Counted from the stretch's first letter, positions 25,264-33,694 are shown. The stretch: 64,000 nucleotides of DNA from CALJDF01 sp038121105 (GCA_038121105.1 JAYONB010000004.1:186001-250000); one strand, 5' to 3'. The notes: generated from the sequence alone by a model not told the origin. Numbers and translations are program-made.

Positions 25264-27341
25264 TAGTTTGCGCCTCCTGCAACAGTGACGACCAAGTTGC
25301 CTGCAGCGTCCACCGATACCTGGTCGTTCACGCCGATGATGCAGGTCGACTCGCGTTCCTCAACCAGCGCGGGACCGGTAAACGAATCACCCGGGTTCAG
25401 CGCGTAGCGGTCGTATACCGGCGTATCTTGCGGCGAACCTTGTTCGGGGAAAAAGGCAAGACGCCGACCCTTGATGGCGTCCTTACCGGCCGCGACCTCG
25501 AGGTGATACGCGGCGTCGGCCGCCGCACGCACGAGCGATACCTCAATCTTCCAATTCGTAATCTCGAGCGATTCGGCGGGGAACGATTTGGTGAAGATGC
25601 GTTCGTAGGCCTCGGTGAACAGCGCTTTGACATCGTTCAACGTCTTGCCGTCGGGCAGGTCGACTTCGATTTCGTAGCCTTGCCCGCGGTAGCGCATATC
25701 GAGGCGGCGACGAATAACGGTGCGTTCGCCCGGTTCCGGTGGGCGACCGAGAAAGGATTTTGCTTCGTCGACCAGCGATTCAAAGCGTTGATCGAAACCT
25801 TCGTCGTTCAATGTCTCCAGGTCGACGCGCTCGGCGCGGAAGGTTTCGAACGAAAGGGGGCTGGCCAGTAGGCCCACGGCCGACATCACACCCGCGCCGA
25901 CCGGAAAGATCACAGTGGGGACGCGAAGTTTGCGAGCCACCCGGCAAGCGTGGGCCGGGCCGGAACCTCCGAACGCGATCATGGCGCAGGCGCGGTAGTC
26001 GAAGCCGCGTTCCGATGCGTGGTTGCGGAAGGCGCGGGCGATATCTTCATTGACGGATTCATGCACGCCCCACGCCGCGCGCAACGTCTCCACGGCCAAG
26101 GCATCGCCAAGTTTGGTGTCGATGGCGCGCGCGGCGGCTTTCGTGTCGAGGCTCATTTCGCCGCCTAAAAAAAATGCATCGTCGAGATACCCCAGCGTGA
26201 GGTTGGCGTCGGTCAGGGTGGGGTCTTCACCGCCTTGGCCGTAACAAGCCGGGCCCGGAACCGCACCGGCGCTGCGCGGTCCGACGGCAATGGTGCCGCG
26301 CGCATCGACCGCCGCAATAGAACCCCCGCCGGAGCCGATCTCGATAAGGTCGATTACTGGAATTTTGGCGGGCAAGCCCGAGCCTGCTCGGAACTCATGG
26401 ACCCGGGCGACTTCCATTTCGTAGCGCTTGAGCGGTTGGTCGCCGCGCACCAGGGCACCTTTTGCCGTTGTGCCGCCCATGTCGAACGACAGAAGGTTCG
26501 GGCGTTTGAGTTGTCGTCCCAGAGTCGCGGATTGGAGTACGCCGGCGGCCGGACCGCTTTCCAGCATGCGTACGGGAAAGCGTCGGGCGACATCGGGCGT
26601 CACCGTCCCGCCCGAGGAGGACATGATGAACAAGTCACCTTGTAGACCGGTTGCGCGCAAGCCCTCCGCCAAACGTGCAAGGTATTGGTCGAACAGGGGG
26701 CCGGTAAAGGCGTTCATAGTCGCGGTCGTCCAGCGCTCGTATTCGCGTAAAAAAGGAAATACGTCGGTCGAGGTCGAGACATACAGCTGTGGAAACTGCG
26801 CGGCGGCTATTTCGGCGACGGCACGCTCATGGGCCGGATTGGCGGGGCTGTTGAGAAAGCACACCGCGACGGCCTCGACGCCTTGATCGACGAGGTCTTG
26901 CAACGCCGCGACCACGTCACCCGGTTCGATGGGGGTGCGCGGGACGCCGTCGGGGCCCATCCTTTCGTTGATTTCGCGGCGTAGAGCACGGGGAACGAGC
27001 GGCTTGGGATAGGTGATCGTCAGGTCGTACATGTCGTAACGCCGCTCGCGCGCGATATCGAGAATGTCGGCGAAGCCCTCGGTCACCAGCATGGCGGTTT
27101 TGGCGCCGCGACGTTCGATCACCGCGTTGGTAACGAGCGTCGTGCCGTGTACCACCGCGTCGATTTTGTCGGGTGAGACGGATGCCTTCTCGAGGAGGCG
27201 TGGTACGCCCGACAACACGGATTTGGCGGGGTCGTCGGGCGTAGTTAGTTGTTTGTGTATGTACAGGCGTCCGTCACCTTCGGACAGCAACGCGAAATCG
27301 GTGAACGTGCCGCCGATATCGATCCCGACGCGGTAGGACAT
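25263..27341 (-). CDS. hyuA: Hydantoinase A / oxoprolinase-family ATPase subunit (copy 1)
   Basis: A 692-residue HyuA-type subunit with an actin-like ATPase core: VGIDIGGTFTDFALL at residues 5-19, VHGTTLVTNAVIERRGAKT near 65, LLSFDMGGTTAKGALV near 285 and a glycine-rich IAFGGSGPAHACRVA near 450. HyuA phosphorylates or otherwise activates the cyclic amide with ATP so that the HyuAB complex can hydrolyse it. It begins nine bases after the stop of the RidA-like gene and overlaps hyuB by one base. A second, independent hyuA is at 38963-41062. The two are clearly different sequences, so they are not a recent duplication and probably act on different substrates. Confidence 0.92.
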   Translation of the reverse strand: MSYRVGIDIGGTFTDFALLSEGDGRLYIHKQLTTPDDPAKSVLSGVPRLLEKASVSPDKIDAVVHGTTLVTNAVIERRGAKTAMLVTEGFADILDIARERRYDMYDLTITYPKPLVPRALRREINERMGPDGVPRTPIEPGDVVAALQDLVDQGVEAVAVCFLNSPANPAHERAVAEIAAAQFPQLYVSTSTDVFPFLREYERWTTATMNAFTGPLFDQYLARLAEGLRATGLQGDLFIMSSSGGTVTPDVARRFPVRMLESGPAAGVLQSATLGRQLKRPNLLSFDMGGTTAKGALVRGDQPLKRYEMEVARVHEFRAGSGLPAKIPVIDLIEIGSGGGSIAAVDARGTIAVGPRSAGAVPGPACYGQGGEDPTLTDANLTLGYLDDAFFLGGEMSLDTKAAARAIDTKLGDALAVETLRAAWGVHESVNEDIARAFRNHASERGFDYRACAMIAFGGSGPAHACRVARKLRVPTVIFPVGAGVMSAVGLLASPLSFETFRAERVDLETLNDEGFDQRFESLVDEAKSFLGRPPEPGERTVIRRRLDMRYRGQGYEIEVDLPDGKTLNDVKALFTEAYERIFTKSFPAESLEITNWKIEVSLVRAAADAAYHLEVAAGKDAIKGRRLAFFPEQGSPQDTPVYDRYALNPGDSFTGPALVEERESTCIIGVNDQVSVDAAGNLVVTVAGGAN

Positions 27342-27350
27342 CGCCGCGCT

Positions 27351-27734
27351 TTATTCCGGACGCAGCGCGGTGACTTCCAGTTCGACCTTCATGCTCGCGT
27401 CAGCCAGAGTCGACACGATCGTGGTGTTGGTCGGGCGAATCTTGTCGAAGTTTTCCTTGAGTACGGCGCTGACCGGCATGACGTAGTCACGATCGGCCAC
27501 GTACACACGAACCCGCACGACGTCCGCAAGGCCGGAGTCCGCTTCCTTGAGCGCCGCTTCGATTGTACGGAGCGATTCGCGGGTTTGTTCTTGGACGTCA
27601 TCGGGAATGGCCCCGGTCTTAGCATTGTGGCCCGAGGTGCCAGAAACGATGATCCAACGACCGTCAACGATGGCGCGACAGTACCCAGCCAGATCTTCGA
27701 ACTTCGTGCCGGAATAGATGGTCTTGCGGGTCAT
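27351..27734 (-). CDS. RidA-family protein (copy 2)
   Basis: A 127-residue Rid-superfamily protein with IIVSGTSGHN near residue 28, a VVRVRVYVADRDY strand and MKVELEVTALRP at the C-terminus. As in the first copy, the canonical catalytic arginine position appears to be another residue (TIVSTLAD), pointing to a Rid subgroup distinct from the standard deaminase. The frame is open far upstream, but the ATG at 27734 follows a GGGAGGG site. It is first in the ridA-hyuA-hyuB operon, so it likely handles an unstable imine or enamine made in the same pathway, which is inference. The 135 bp to the divergent plus-strand operon hold both promoters. Confidence 0.85.
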   Translation of the reverse strand: MTRKTIYSGTKFEDLAGYCRAIVDGRWIIVSGTSGHNAKTGAIPDDVQEQTRESLRTIEAALKEADSGLADVVRVRVYVADRDYVMPVSAVLKENFDKIRPTNTTIVSTLADASMKVELEVTALRPE

Positions 27735-27869
27735 GCGGCCCTCCCGTTGAGTGAGGGCGGCGATTGTTTGCCATCTCTCATGAACAATCAAGGAGCGGCA
27801 TCGGTTGCCCAGGCGGCGTAACCCACTAGAGTCGGGGCCAGTTGCAATGCCCGGGCCGTGGAAGACCCT

Positions 27870-28337
27870 ATGAGTGAAGATCAGCTTTGCTATGCCACCA
27901 CCATTCTCGCGCCGGTGCCGCGCGAAAAGGCCGTGGCGTTTTTGCGGTCGCCGCAATACGTCGGGACTTGGGCGCTCGGAACCTGGGAAACCCAGCCGGT
28001 CGAAGGATCGGCGGACGTTTGGGTGGGGCGTTCTCTTCTCGATGCCAGCGAGGAGAGTTTCTTTCGTGTCCTGGACGAAGGCACCCCTGGGGTTATCGAA
28101 TACGAGGTAGGTGGGACGGTCGACAACCTCACCATGCGGGTCGCCGTCAAAGTGGTGCCTGGCGAAGATTTCGGATACGGCGCCGACAGCTGTTTGATCA
28201 CGCTGTTGGGTTGGCGTCCCAAAGACATGAGCAACGATCGGTGGAAGCGGGTGCGCGCGTTTCACGATGCAGAAATATTGATGATCGAAGCGCGTCTCAA
28301 AGGGCATTGGCCGCCGGGGCAAGGAGAAAAGGCATGA
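27870..28337 (+). CDS. Conserved-looking protein of unknown function, possible SRPBCC/START-fold
   Basis: A 155-residue soluble protein without signal peptide. The opening TTILAPVPREKAVAFL followed by alternating beta-strand segments (FFRVLDEGTPGVIEYEV, MRVAVKVVPGEDFG) and a long C-terminal helix (KRVRAFHDAEILMIEARLKG) resemble the SRPBCC hydrophobic-ligand-binding fold, but I do not recognise a specific family. The ATG at 27870 was preferred to the GTG four codons earlier because of the GGAAG upstream. It overlaps the kynurenine-formamidase-like gene by four bases and heads that operon, so it may bind or process an aromatic ligand of the same pathway. Confidence 0.7.
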   Translation: MSEDQLCYATTILAPVPREKAVAFLRSPQYVGTWALGTWETQPVEGSADVWVGRSLLDASEESFFRVLDEGTPGVIEYEVGGTVDNLTMRVAVKVVPGEDFGYGADSCLITLLGWRPKDMSNDRWKRVRAFHDAEILMIEARLKGHWPPGQGEKA

Positions 28338-29203
28338 GTGACGAGGTCTACGGCGGATTCACCAAAGAACAACTCGATGAGCTTTATTCGCATCGCCATC
28401 GGGTCAAAGGGTATGACGACTACCGGCTACGGTGGATCGAGGAGAGCGAGGCGGCACGCAAGACGCTCGATACGGTCTTGGACGTCGCTTACGGCGCGGC
28501 CGTTGCCGAAACCTACGACGTCTTTCAGGGCGGCGTCGGCACGCCGATTCAGGTGTTTATCCACGGCGGGTATTGGTATTCGCAAGACAAGAACGTCTTC
28601 GAGTCGATGGCGCCAGCCTATGTCGCGCGTGGGGCAACATTCGTGAGCATCAACTACCCCCTGACCCCGACGGTGACGATGACCCAATTGGTCGAGTCTT
28701 GCCGCCAGTGCATTGCTCATATTTATCGGCATGCGGCCGATTGGGGCGGCGATCCAGAACGTCTTTTCGTTTCCGGGCATTCCGCAGGCGGCCACCTTGC
28801 CGCCTTGCTGATGTCGACGGATTGGCCGAACGTTGATGCGGCGCTGCCCGAGGACATCGTCAAAGGCGCACTGCCTATCAGCGGTCTGTACGACTTGGAA
28901 CCGATCCGGCACTTGACGATGAACGACACTTTGGGCCTGACAGAGGACGAGGTCCGTAGGTTGTCGCCAATTTTGTCGATTCCGCCGATGGCCGGACCGA
29001 TGACCCTCGCCGTCGGAACCGACGAGGGGCCGGAGTTTATGCGCCAGCAATCCGACTACGCGGCGGCATGGCAAGCGGGCGGGTTGGATTGCGAAGCGAT
29101 GGTTTTGGCGGGACAGAACCACTTTTCGATCGTGGACGACTACGCAAAAGAAGGCGGCACGGTGTTCGAAGCGGCGTGTCGTCAGATGGGTCTGACCACA
29201 TGA
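28334..29203 (+). CDS. Arylformamidase / kynurenine formamidase-like alpha/beta hydrolase
   Basis: A 289-residue alpha/beta hydrolase with the HGGYW motif at residues 77-81, the hallmark of animal/fungal-type kynurenine formamidase (AFMID/Bna7), a nucleophile elbow GHSAGGH with Ser150, and a C-terminal GQNHFSIVDDY segment holding the catalytic His. It would hydrolyse N-formyl-L-kynurenine to kynurenine plus formate, the missing step between kynA and kynU here. Many bacteria use the unrelated metal-dependent KynB instead. An AAGGAG site at 28321-28326 and the ATGA overlap fix the start at 28334. Downstream genes are coupled by 4-base overlaps. Other carboxylesterases can share HGGxW, so the substrate is inferred from motif plus pathway context. 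Confidence 0.85.
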   Translation: MSDEVYGGFTKEQLDELYSHRHRVKGYDDYRLRWIEESEAARKTLDTVLDVAYGAAVAETYDVFQGGVGTPIQVFIHGGYWYSQDKNVFESMAPAYVARGATFVSINYPLTPTVTMTQLVESCRQCIAHIYRHAADWGGDPERLFVSGHSAGGHLAALLMSTDWPNVDAALPEDIVKGALPISGLYDLEPIRHLTMNDTLGLTEDEVRRLSPILSIPPMAGPMTLAVGTDEGPEFMRQQSDYAAAWQAGGLDCEAMVLAGQNHFSIVDDYAKEGGTVFEAACRQMGLTT

Positions 29204-29544
29204 GCGACGACTCCTTCGAGCTCTACGACCTCAAAGTCGAATGGATGGCTGGCGATCGTCCCTGTTGGTGTGGCGCCAAAGAGGGGGATCATTTCTTTCT
29301 CCGCGGCGAACACATCGAACTTCCTCCAGGGGTCAAATGGTCGATCTATACGATGTCGATCCTGTTGCCGCTGCTGCCCGCAAAGCAGCGCATGACCGAT
29401 CCAAACGATTGGATGACCACCGATACCGATGTTGCGTGCCTCGATCCGAATTGCGGGTCGCGGTTTCGCATTAGCCGAATGGCCAAACAGACCTTTCGCC
29501 ATTCCGAAACGACTGCTGTCAAACTCAACAAGGACGAAGCATGA
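29200..29544 (+). CDS. TIGR04076-like small cysteine-containing protein, function unknown
   Basis: A 114-residue soluble protein starting with an ATG that overlaps the formamidase stop. It shows a CWCGAKEGDHFFLRGE segment near residue 22, a PPGVKWSIYTMSILLPLLPAKQR core and a late cysteine pair in VACLDPNCGSRF. This layout resembles the TIGR04076 family of small proteins of unknown function. The four cysteines could bind a metal or form disulfides. It overlaps the following aldo/keto reductase by four bases, so the two products are made together and may act in one step. No biochemical role is assigned. Confidence 0.7.
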   Translation: MSDDSFELYDLKVEWMAGDRPCWCGAKEGDHFFLRGEHIELPPGVKWSIYTMSILLPLLPAKQRMTDPNDWMTTDTDVACLDPNCGSRFRISRMAKQTFRHSETTAVKLNKDEA

Positions 29545-30596
29545 GCGTTGAGCGCTTTCAGATTGCCCCTGACTACGACATTTCGCGGCTGATCAAAGGC
29601 GGTTGGCACCTTGCCGGCGGTCACGGCGATGTCGATCGTGCCCAGGCGATCAAGGACATGGCGGTGTTTGTCGAAAAGGGCATCACCACGTTCGACTGCG
29701 CCGACCACTACACAGGCGTCGAAGAGATGATCGGTGACTTTCGCGAAAGTCACCCCAGCCTTGCACCGCTGGTTCAGGTGCACACCAAGTTCGTGCCCGA
29801 CTACGAAAAGCTCGGCAACGTCACGCGCGACTATGTCGAGAGCATCATCGACCGCTCGATCCGCCGGTTGAAGGCCGAGCGGCTCGATGTTGTCCAGTAT
29901 TACTGGTGGGATCCCGACGGCAAGCCGGGCTTCGTCGACACAGGTTTGATTCTGCGAGACCTCCAGGCCGAGGGAAAAATTGCCCGGATCGGCGTGTCGA
30001 ATTTCAATACGCGGCAACTCAAGATGCTGATCGATGCCGGCGTGCCCGTTACGACCAACCAGCCGCAATATTCACCCGTCGATCGGCGTCCCGAGGCGCA
30101 GTTGATCCCCTATTGCCAAGACCAGGGCATAGTTCAGTTGTGCTACGGCACGCTTTCAGGTGGCTTCTTCTCGGCCGACTGGTTGGGAAAACCCGAGCCG
30201 TTCGAGCCCTTTCCGAATCGCTCGTTGACCAAGTACAAACTGATCATTGAAGACTTCGGGGGCTGGGCGTTGTTCCAGGAACTACTTCAAGCCATGAAGA
30301 GCATCGGCGACAAGCATGGCGTAACCATCGCATTGGTGGCGCTACGTTGGATTCTCGATCAACCCAATGTCGGTGCGGCGATCGTCGGGGCCACCTCGGC
30401 ACGGCACGTCGACGAAAATCTCAAGGTGTTTTCGTTCGCACTAGATGCCGACGACACTCGGGCGCTTGACGCTGTGTTAGCCCGGCGGCAGGGGCCGGAA
30501 GGGGACTGTTACGATCTTGAGCGCGACAAGGAAGGGCGTCACGGTCGGATCATGCGCTACAACCAGAATGCGCTGGAGAAACCGGCCGCGTCCTAG
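29541..30596 (+). CDS. Aldo/keto reductase-family protein (copy 1, atypical active site)
   Basis: A 351-residue TIM-barrel aldo/keto reductase. The beginning (IAPDYDISRLIKGGWHLAGG) and TTFDCADHYTG provide the Asp and Tyr of the AKR tetrad; HTKFVPD supplies the Lys. The usual His position, normally in an IHW-type strand, reads VVQYYWWD, so His seems replaced by Tyr. GKIARIGVSNFN and the late VGAAIVGATSARHVDEN are standard NADPH-fold segments. The protein likely reduces a carbonyl or acts on a modified substrate. It is last in the operon after the formamidase and TIGR04076-like genes. Its stop interlocks with that of a paralogous AKR on the opposite strand. Confidence 0.85.
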   Translation: MSVERFQIAPDYDISRLIKGGWHLAGGHGDVDRAQAIKDMAVFVEKGITTFDCADHYTGVEEMIGDFRESHPSLAPLVQVHTKFVPDYEKLGNVTRDYVESIIDRSIRRLKAERLDVVQYYWWDPDGKPGFVDTGLILRDLQAEGKIARIGVSNFNTRQLKMLIDAGVPVTTNQPQYSPVDRRPEAQLIPYCQDQGIVQLCYGTLSGGFFSADWLGKPEPFEPFPNRSLTKYKLIIEDFGGWALFQELLQAMKSIGDKHGVTIALVALRWILDQPNVGAAIVGATSARHVDENLKVFSFALDADDTRALDAVLARRQGPEGDCYDLERDKEGRHGRIMRYNQNALEKPAAS

Positions 30597-31609
30597 CCGA
30601 CGTGTTCTTTGATGGCCTGCATCATGATGGAGCCGGGCGCGCGTTCGATATCGCCGATGTCCAAAGGCGAACGGGCAGGGGCGACCTCCTCGATTTCTGC
30701 AAGGTCGCGATCGCTCAGAGAAACGGCGAAAATCGGCAACGTTTCCCTCAAGCGGTCCGCGGTCGAGGCGCCAAAAAGGATGGCTTGGCCCGGCCCGCAC
30801 TGTAGGACCCAACGTTGAGCAACTTGCGCAATCGACAGATTGTGCCGCGCTGCGATCGCATCGAGTGTCGATAGCAGACCCTGAAACACCATCCAGCCGC
30901 CACCGGTATCGATCAGCGCGCGGAACTCGCGGCTGAAACCTTGATCGCGGCCCAACGGATCGGGCGCATCCATCCAAGTGCCGGAGAGAAAGCCACCGGC
31001 CAACGGCGCGAACGTCATCAGGCCGATGTCTTGGGTCTGACAGAACGCGGCAAGATGATTGTCGGCGCGGCGGTCGAGCAGGCTGTAATGAACTTGGTTC
31101 GTGGCGACAGGCACTCCTGCACTCAACAGCGTGGTGAGATCGCCGACACCCAGATTGCACACCCCGATCAGGTTGATTTTGCCTTGGCGCCGTAGCTCGG
31201 CCAGGACGATTCCCGTGTCAACCAGGCCCGGGACGTCGAGGTTCCACCATTGCAGTTGCACGAGATCTAAGCGCTCGCCGCCGATCCTTTTGAGCGATCG
31301 CTCGATACTGTCGGTGATTTCACGTGTTGTTGGTCCGTTGCCCCTGGTTGGCGCGGTGAACCGGGTGTGGATCTTGATCTTGCGGCTCAGCGCGGCAGGC
31401 AGGTCCTTCTGCGCCGCAGTGCGCAGCATGCCCATAAGTTCTTCGCCACCGCGATACGAATCGGCGGTTTCGAAGGTCGTGATCCCCGCCCGTACGAAAT
31501 CCAGAAGATCGTCCACGGCATCGCCGGCCCGACCGATGGTTTGCCAGCCGCCCTTGATCAACTGACTGACGGTATATCCCGGCGCAATCTCGACTTGGGG
31601 GACGGTCAC
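30593..31609 (-). CDS. Aldo/keto reductase-family protein (copy 2, strongly altered tetrad)
   Basis: A 338-residue paralogue of the convergent neighbour (shared VEIAPGYTVSQLIKGGW opening). By eye the Asp and Tyr are kept (TTFETADSYRGG), but the Lys position reads IHTRFTAP (Arg) and the His position reads LVQLQWWN (Gln). Canonical AKRs need Tyr, Lys and usually His for proton transfer, so this copy may catalyse a different reaction or be a binding protein. The C-terminal QAILFGASTADRLRETL motif keeps the cofactor site. A GTG at 31609 starts it, one base downstream of the maleate-isomerase-like gene, so the two form a minus-strand operon. Confidence 0.85.
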   Translation of the reverse strand: MTVPQVEIAPGYTVSQLIKGGWQTIGRAGDAVDDLLDFVRAGITTFETADSYRGGEELMGMLRTAAQKDLPAALSRKIKIHTRFTAPTRGNGPTTREITDSIERSLKRIGGERLDLVQLQWWNLDVPGLVDTGIVLAELRRQGKINLIGVCNLGVGDLTTLLSAGVPVATNQVHYSLLDRRADNHLAAFCQTQDIGLMTFAPLAGGFLSGTWMDAPDPLGRDQGFSREFRALIDTGGGWMVFQGLLSTLDAIAARHNLSIAQVAQRWVLQCGPGQAILFGASTADRLRETLPIFAVSLSDRDLAEIEEVAPARSPLDIGDIERAPGSIMMQAIKEHVG

Positions 31610-31610
31610 G

Positions 31611-32330
31611 CTAGAGATGGTCTCTCAGGAGAGTGCCGTATCCGCTGACGGGGGGCACGCCAGCCACTTTGGCGGCTGCCCAATACGTTGCCTGATTGCT
31701 GGTGACGACTGGTTTGCCGTGGGTGCGTTCGAGTTCGTCGATTAAGCCGAGCACGGGCAGGTCGGTACAGCTGACAAAGATGGCGTCGGCGTTTTCCTTC
31801 TCGACATCTGCGACCAGGACACGGATTTCCTCTTCCGAGATCGAGTTGATGTCGGTGCCGCCACGGCGCTCTAGGCCGTTGATCGCAAGAACGTCGAACC
31901 CGGCATCTTGGAAAAACACGCGCTCGGCCTCGTAGACCCAGGAGAGATAGGGGGTAGCGACGGCGAGACGTTTGGCGCCGACGGTGCGCAACGCCGAAAC
32001 GGCAGCGGTGGCGGTGGTGAACGTCGGGACGCCGGCCGCAGCGGTCATATTTTCGGCAATGACCTGATCGGAGCCTTTGCCTTGAAAAAAACTAGCCGAG
32101 GTGCAGGCGAATCCGACGACCGCGACGCCAGCCTTTGCGATCGAGGCGGCGAGCGACGGGGCGGCGTCGATCATTTGTTGGAACTGCTCGGCTACTTCGC
32201 GATCGGTGTCGACATCGGCGCGGGCGAAATGAACGCCGATGTCGTCGTCGGCGAGCGCAATGTAATCATCCTCGGCGATCACATTGATCGCCGGCGTGAT
32301 AAAACCCAGTCGATGTCGTTTTTTGGTCAT
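31611..32330 (-). CDS. Asp/Glu racemase superfamily: maleate cis-trans isomerase / arylmalonate decarboxylase-like
   Basis: A 239-residue protein with the two-domain racemase fold. Both half-active-site cysteines are present: GFACTSASFF (Cys76) and FVSCTDLPVLG (Cys188). Arylmalonate decarboxylase has only the second Cys, while maleate isomerase and racemases have both, so isomerase or racemase activity is favoured. The ATG at 32330 lies just before a strong terminator for the upstream substrate-binding-protein gene. The following AKR starts one base after its stop. Possible jobs are racemisation of an amino-acid derivative (for example N-carbamoyl or hydantoin-type) or maleate/fumarate interconversion. 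Substrate is not determined. Confidence 0.82.
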   Translation of the reverse strand: MTKKRHRLGFITPAINVIAEDDYIALADDDIGVHFARADVDTDREVAEQFQQMIDAAPSLAASIAKAGVAVVGFACTSASFFQGKGSDQVIAENMTAAAGVPTFTTATAAVSALRTVGAKRLAVATPYLSWVYEAERVFFQDAGFDVLAINGLERRGGTDINSISEEEIRVLVADVEKENADAIFVSCTDLPVLGLIDELERTHGKPVVTSNQATYWAAAKVAGVPPVSGYGTLLRDHL

Positions 32331-32332
32331 AG

Positions 32333-32363
32333 AAAAACCGGCCAGAACAAGTCTGGCCGGTTT
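32333..32363 (-). terminator. Rho-independent terminator of the substrate-binding-protein gene
   Basis: A perfect 12-bp stem (AAACCGGCCAGA paired with TCTGGCCGGTTT, 5-base loop) lies 26 bases past the stop of the ABC substrate-binding protein on the minus strand and is followed on that strand by a run of T. It separates this high-expression gene from the racemase/AKR operon. Confidence 0.9.
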
Positions 32364-32389
32364 CCTATCTTGGTCAAGTCGTTCGTCGG

Positions 32390-33694
32390 TTAGCTGCCCG
32401 ACGTCATCGCCTTGATTTTGTTGACGTCATCAAGGCTGATGGCGTTCATTTCCTTGAACTTCCCGCCTACATATTGCTGCGCGGAGAAGGCCGCGGAAAC
32501 GTCGCCGTTCGAATCGAAGACGATCGGACCGGTAACGCCGACATAGGCGATGTCCTTGCCCTCTTGAAGCAACTTGATCGCTTTGCCGAAGCCTTCCACG
32601 CCGGCGTGAACGACTTCGCCGCCCGGGCCGGTGATTTCGCGGACCAGTTTGGCGAGGTTGGCACCGGTTGCTTTCATACCCTTGATATCGGCGGCAACGG
32701 TGGCCAGCGCCAATAGCGCGCCCGCATCGTAGCCCGAGGTGCGGCCCGGACCGCCGTCGATGGGAATGTCGCAACAAGCCTGCGAATCGGCATTGACGGT
32801 GGCGAAGGACGGGGTGTCCGGCGAAGCGGGGCTGATGAACCAACCTTCTTTGAGCGCGTCCTCCCCGACGGTTTCGACGAAGGCCGGATCGTTCATGCCT
32901 TGCGAGAAGATGAGTCCGGGGGCGCCGCCAAACCGGATCCAGTCGCGCAGTTGCTTGGAGCCGTCTTGCGGTTGGCTCAGCATGTAGAGCGCGTCGGGGC
33001 CACCCTCCATCACCTTATTGATTTCCGACCGGTAGGACGGCTGGTCGGGATTGAACGGCACGACGTTGCCGATATCGCCACCCAGCGCCTTGAACGCCCG
33101 GATGAACTCGGCTTGGTTGTTTTTGCCCCAATCGTTGTTGAGGTGGATGATCGCGACTTTCCGGAAACCGGCGTCATGCGCCATCTTCGCCGTGGCGACA
33201 GCCTGCAAGGAGTCGGCCGGCAGGGTGCGGAAGAAGAGACCTTTGGTCTTTCCTTCGCGTGCCATGTTGGTGAACGTGGTCGACGTCGATGCCGTGGCAA
33301 TGACGACTGCGCCTTTCTGAACGGTGACGGAGGTCAGCAGGGGACCGGTGATACCCGATGAGATCGGTCCGACGATGGCTTGCACGCCTTCGATGTCGAT
33401 CAATTTCTGTGCGGCATCGACGGCGACGGTCGGTTGGGTTTGCGAGTCGCGAACTTCGTATTTCAGCTCGCAGCCGACGCCCGCCGCAGCGCGCGCTTCG
33501 TTGACCTGCTCGACCGCGAGCTGGGCGACGCGCGAAATCGGCACGCCGAACGTGCCGTAGGCGCCTGTCAGAGACAGAACGGAACCGATGGTGTGACTGC
33601 AGCTCTGAGCGTAAGCCGCCGTCGGCGTAAACGATGCCGCCGCGAGAACGGCGCCGGCCACAGCAAGTGGCGCAATTAGTGTACGTGTCTTCAT
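32390..33694 (-). CDS. Liv-type ABC transporter periplasmic substrate-binding protein
   Basis: A 434-residue periplasmic binding protein of the branched-chain amino acid (type I) class. A signal peptide covers about residues 1-29 (hydrophobic core followed by AYAQS). The mature part begins with HTIGSVLSLTGAYGTFG and contains VQAIVGPISSGITGP and FRKVAIIHLNNDWGKNNQ, typical of this family. The ATG at 33694 follows a GGGAGGT site. It is divergent from livG-livF-livH-livM, the matching importer, across 135 bp that carry both promoters (a TTGACA box at about 33767 on the plus strand is a possible -35). These importers take up branched-chain amino acids, amides or aromatic acids. Here an aromatic or heterocyclic nitrogen compound is likely from the neighbours, by inference. 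Confidence 0.92.
   Translation of the reverse strand: MKTRTLIAPLAVAGAVLAAASFTPTAAYAQSCSHTIGSVLSLTGAYGTFGVPISRVAQLAVEQVNEARAAAGVGCELKYEVRDSQTQPTVAVDAAQKLIDIEGVQAIVGPISSGITGPLLTSVTVQKGAVVIATASTSTTFTNMAREGKTKGLFFRTLPADSLQAVATAKMAHDAGFRKVAIIHLNNDWGKNNQAEFIRAFKALGGDIGNVVPFNPDQPSYRSEINKVMEGGPDALYMLSQPQDGSKQLRDWIRFGGAPGLIFSQGMNDPAFVETVGEDALKEGWFISPASPDTPSFATVNADSQACCDIPIDGGPGRTSGYDAGALLALATVAADIKGMKATGANLAKLVREITGPGGEVVHAGVEGFGKAIKLLQEGKDIAYVGVTGPIVFDSNGDVSAAFSAQQYVGGKFKEMNAISLDDVNKIKAMTSGS

Noticed and set aside
28334..29203. Naming the formamidase kynB
   Set aside because: kynB denotes the unrelated metal-dependent cyclase-type enzyme. This is an alpha/beta hydrolase, so no symbol was given.
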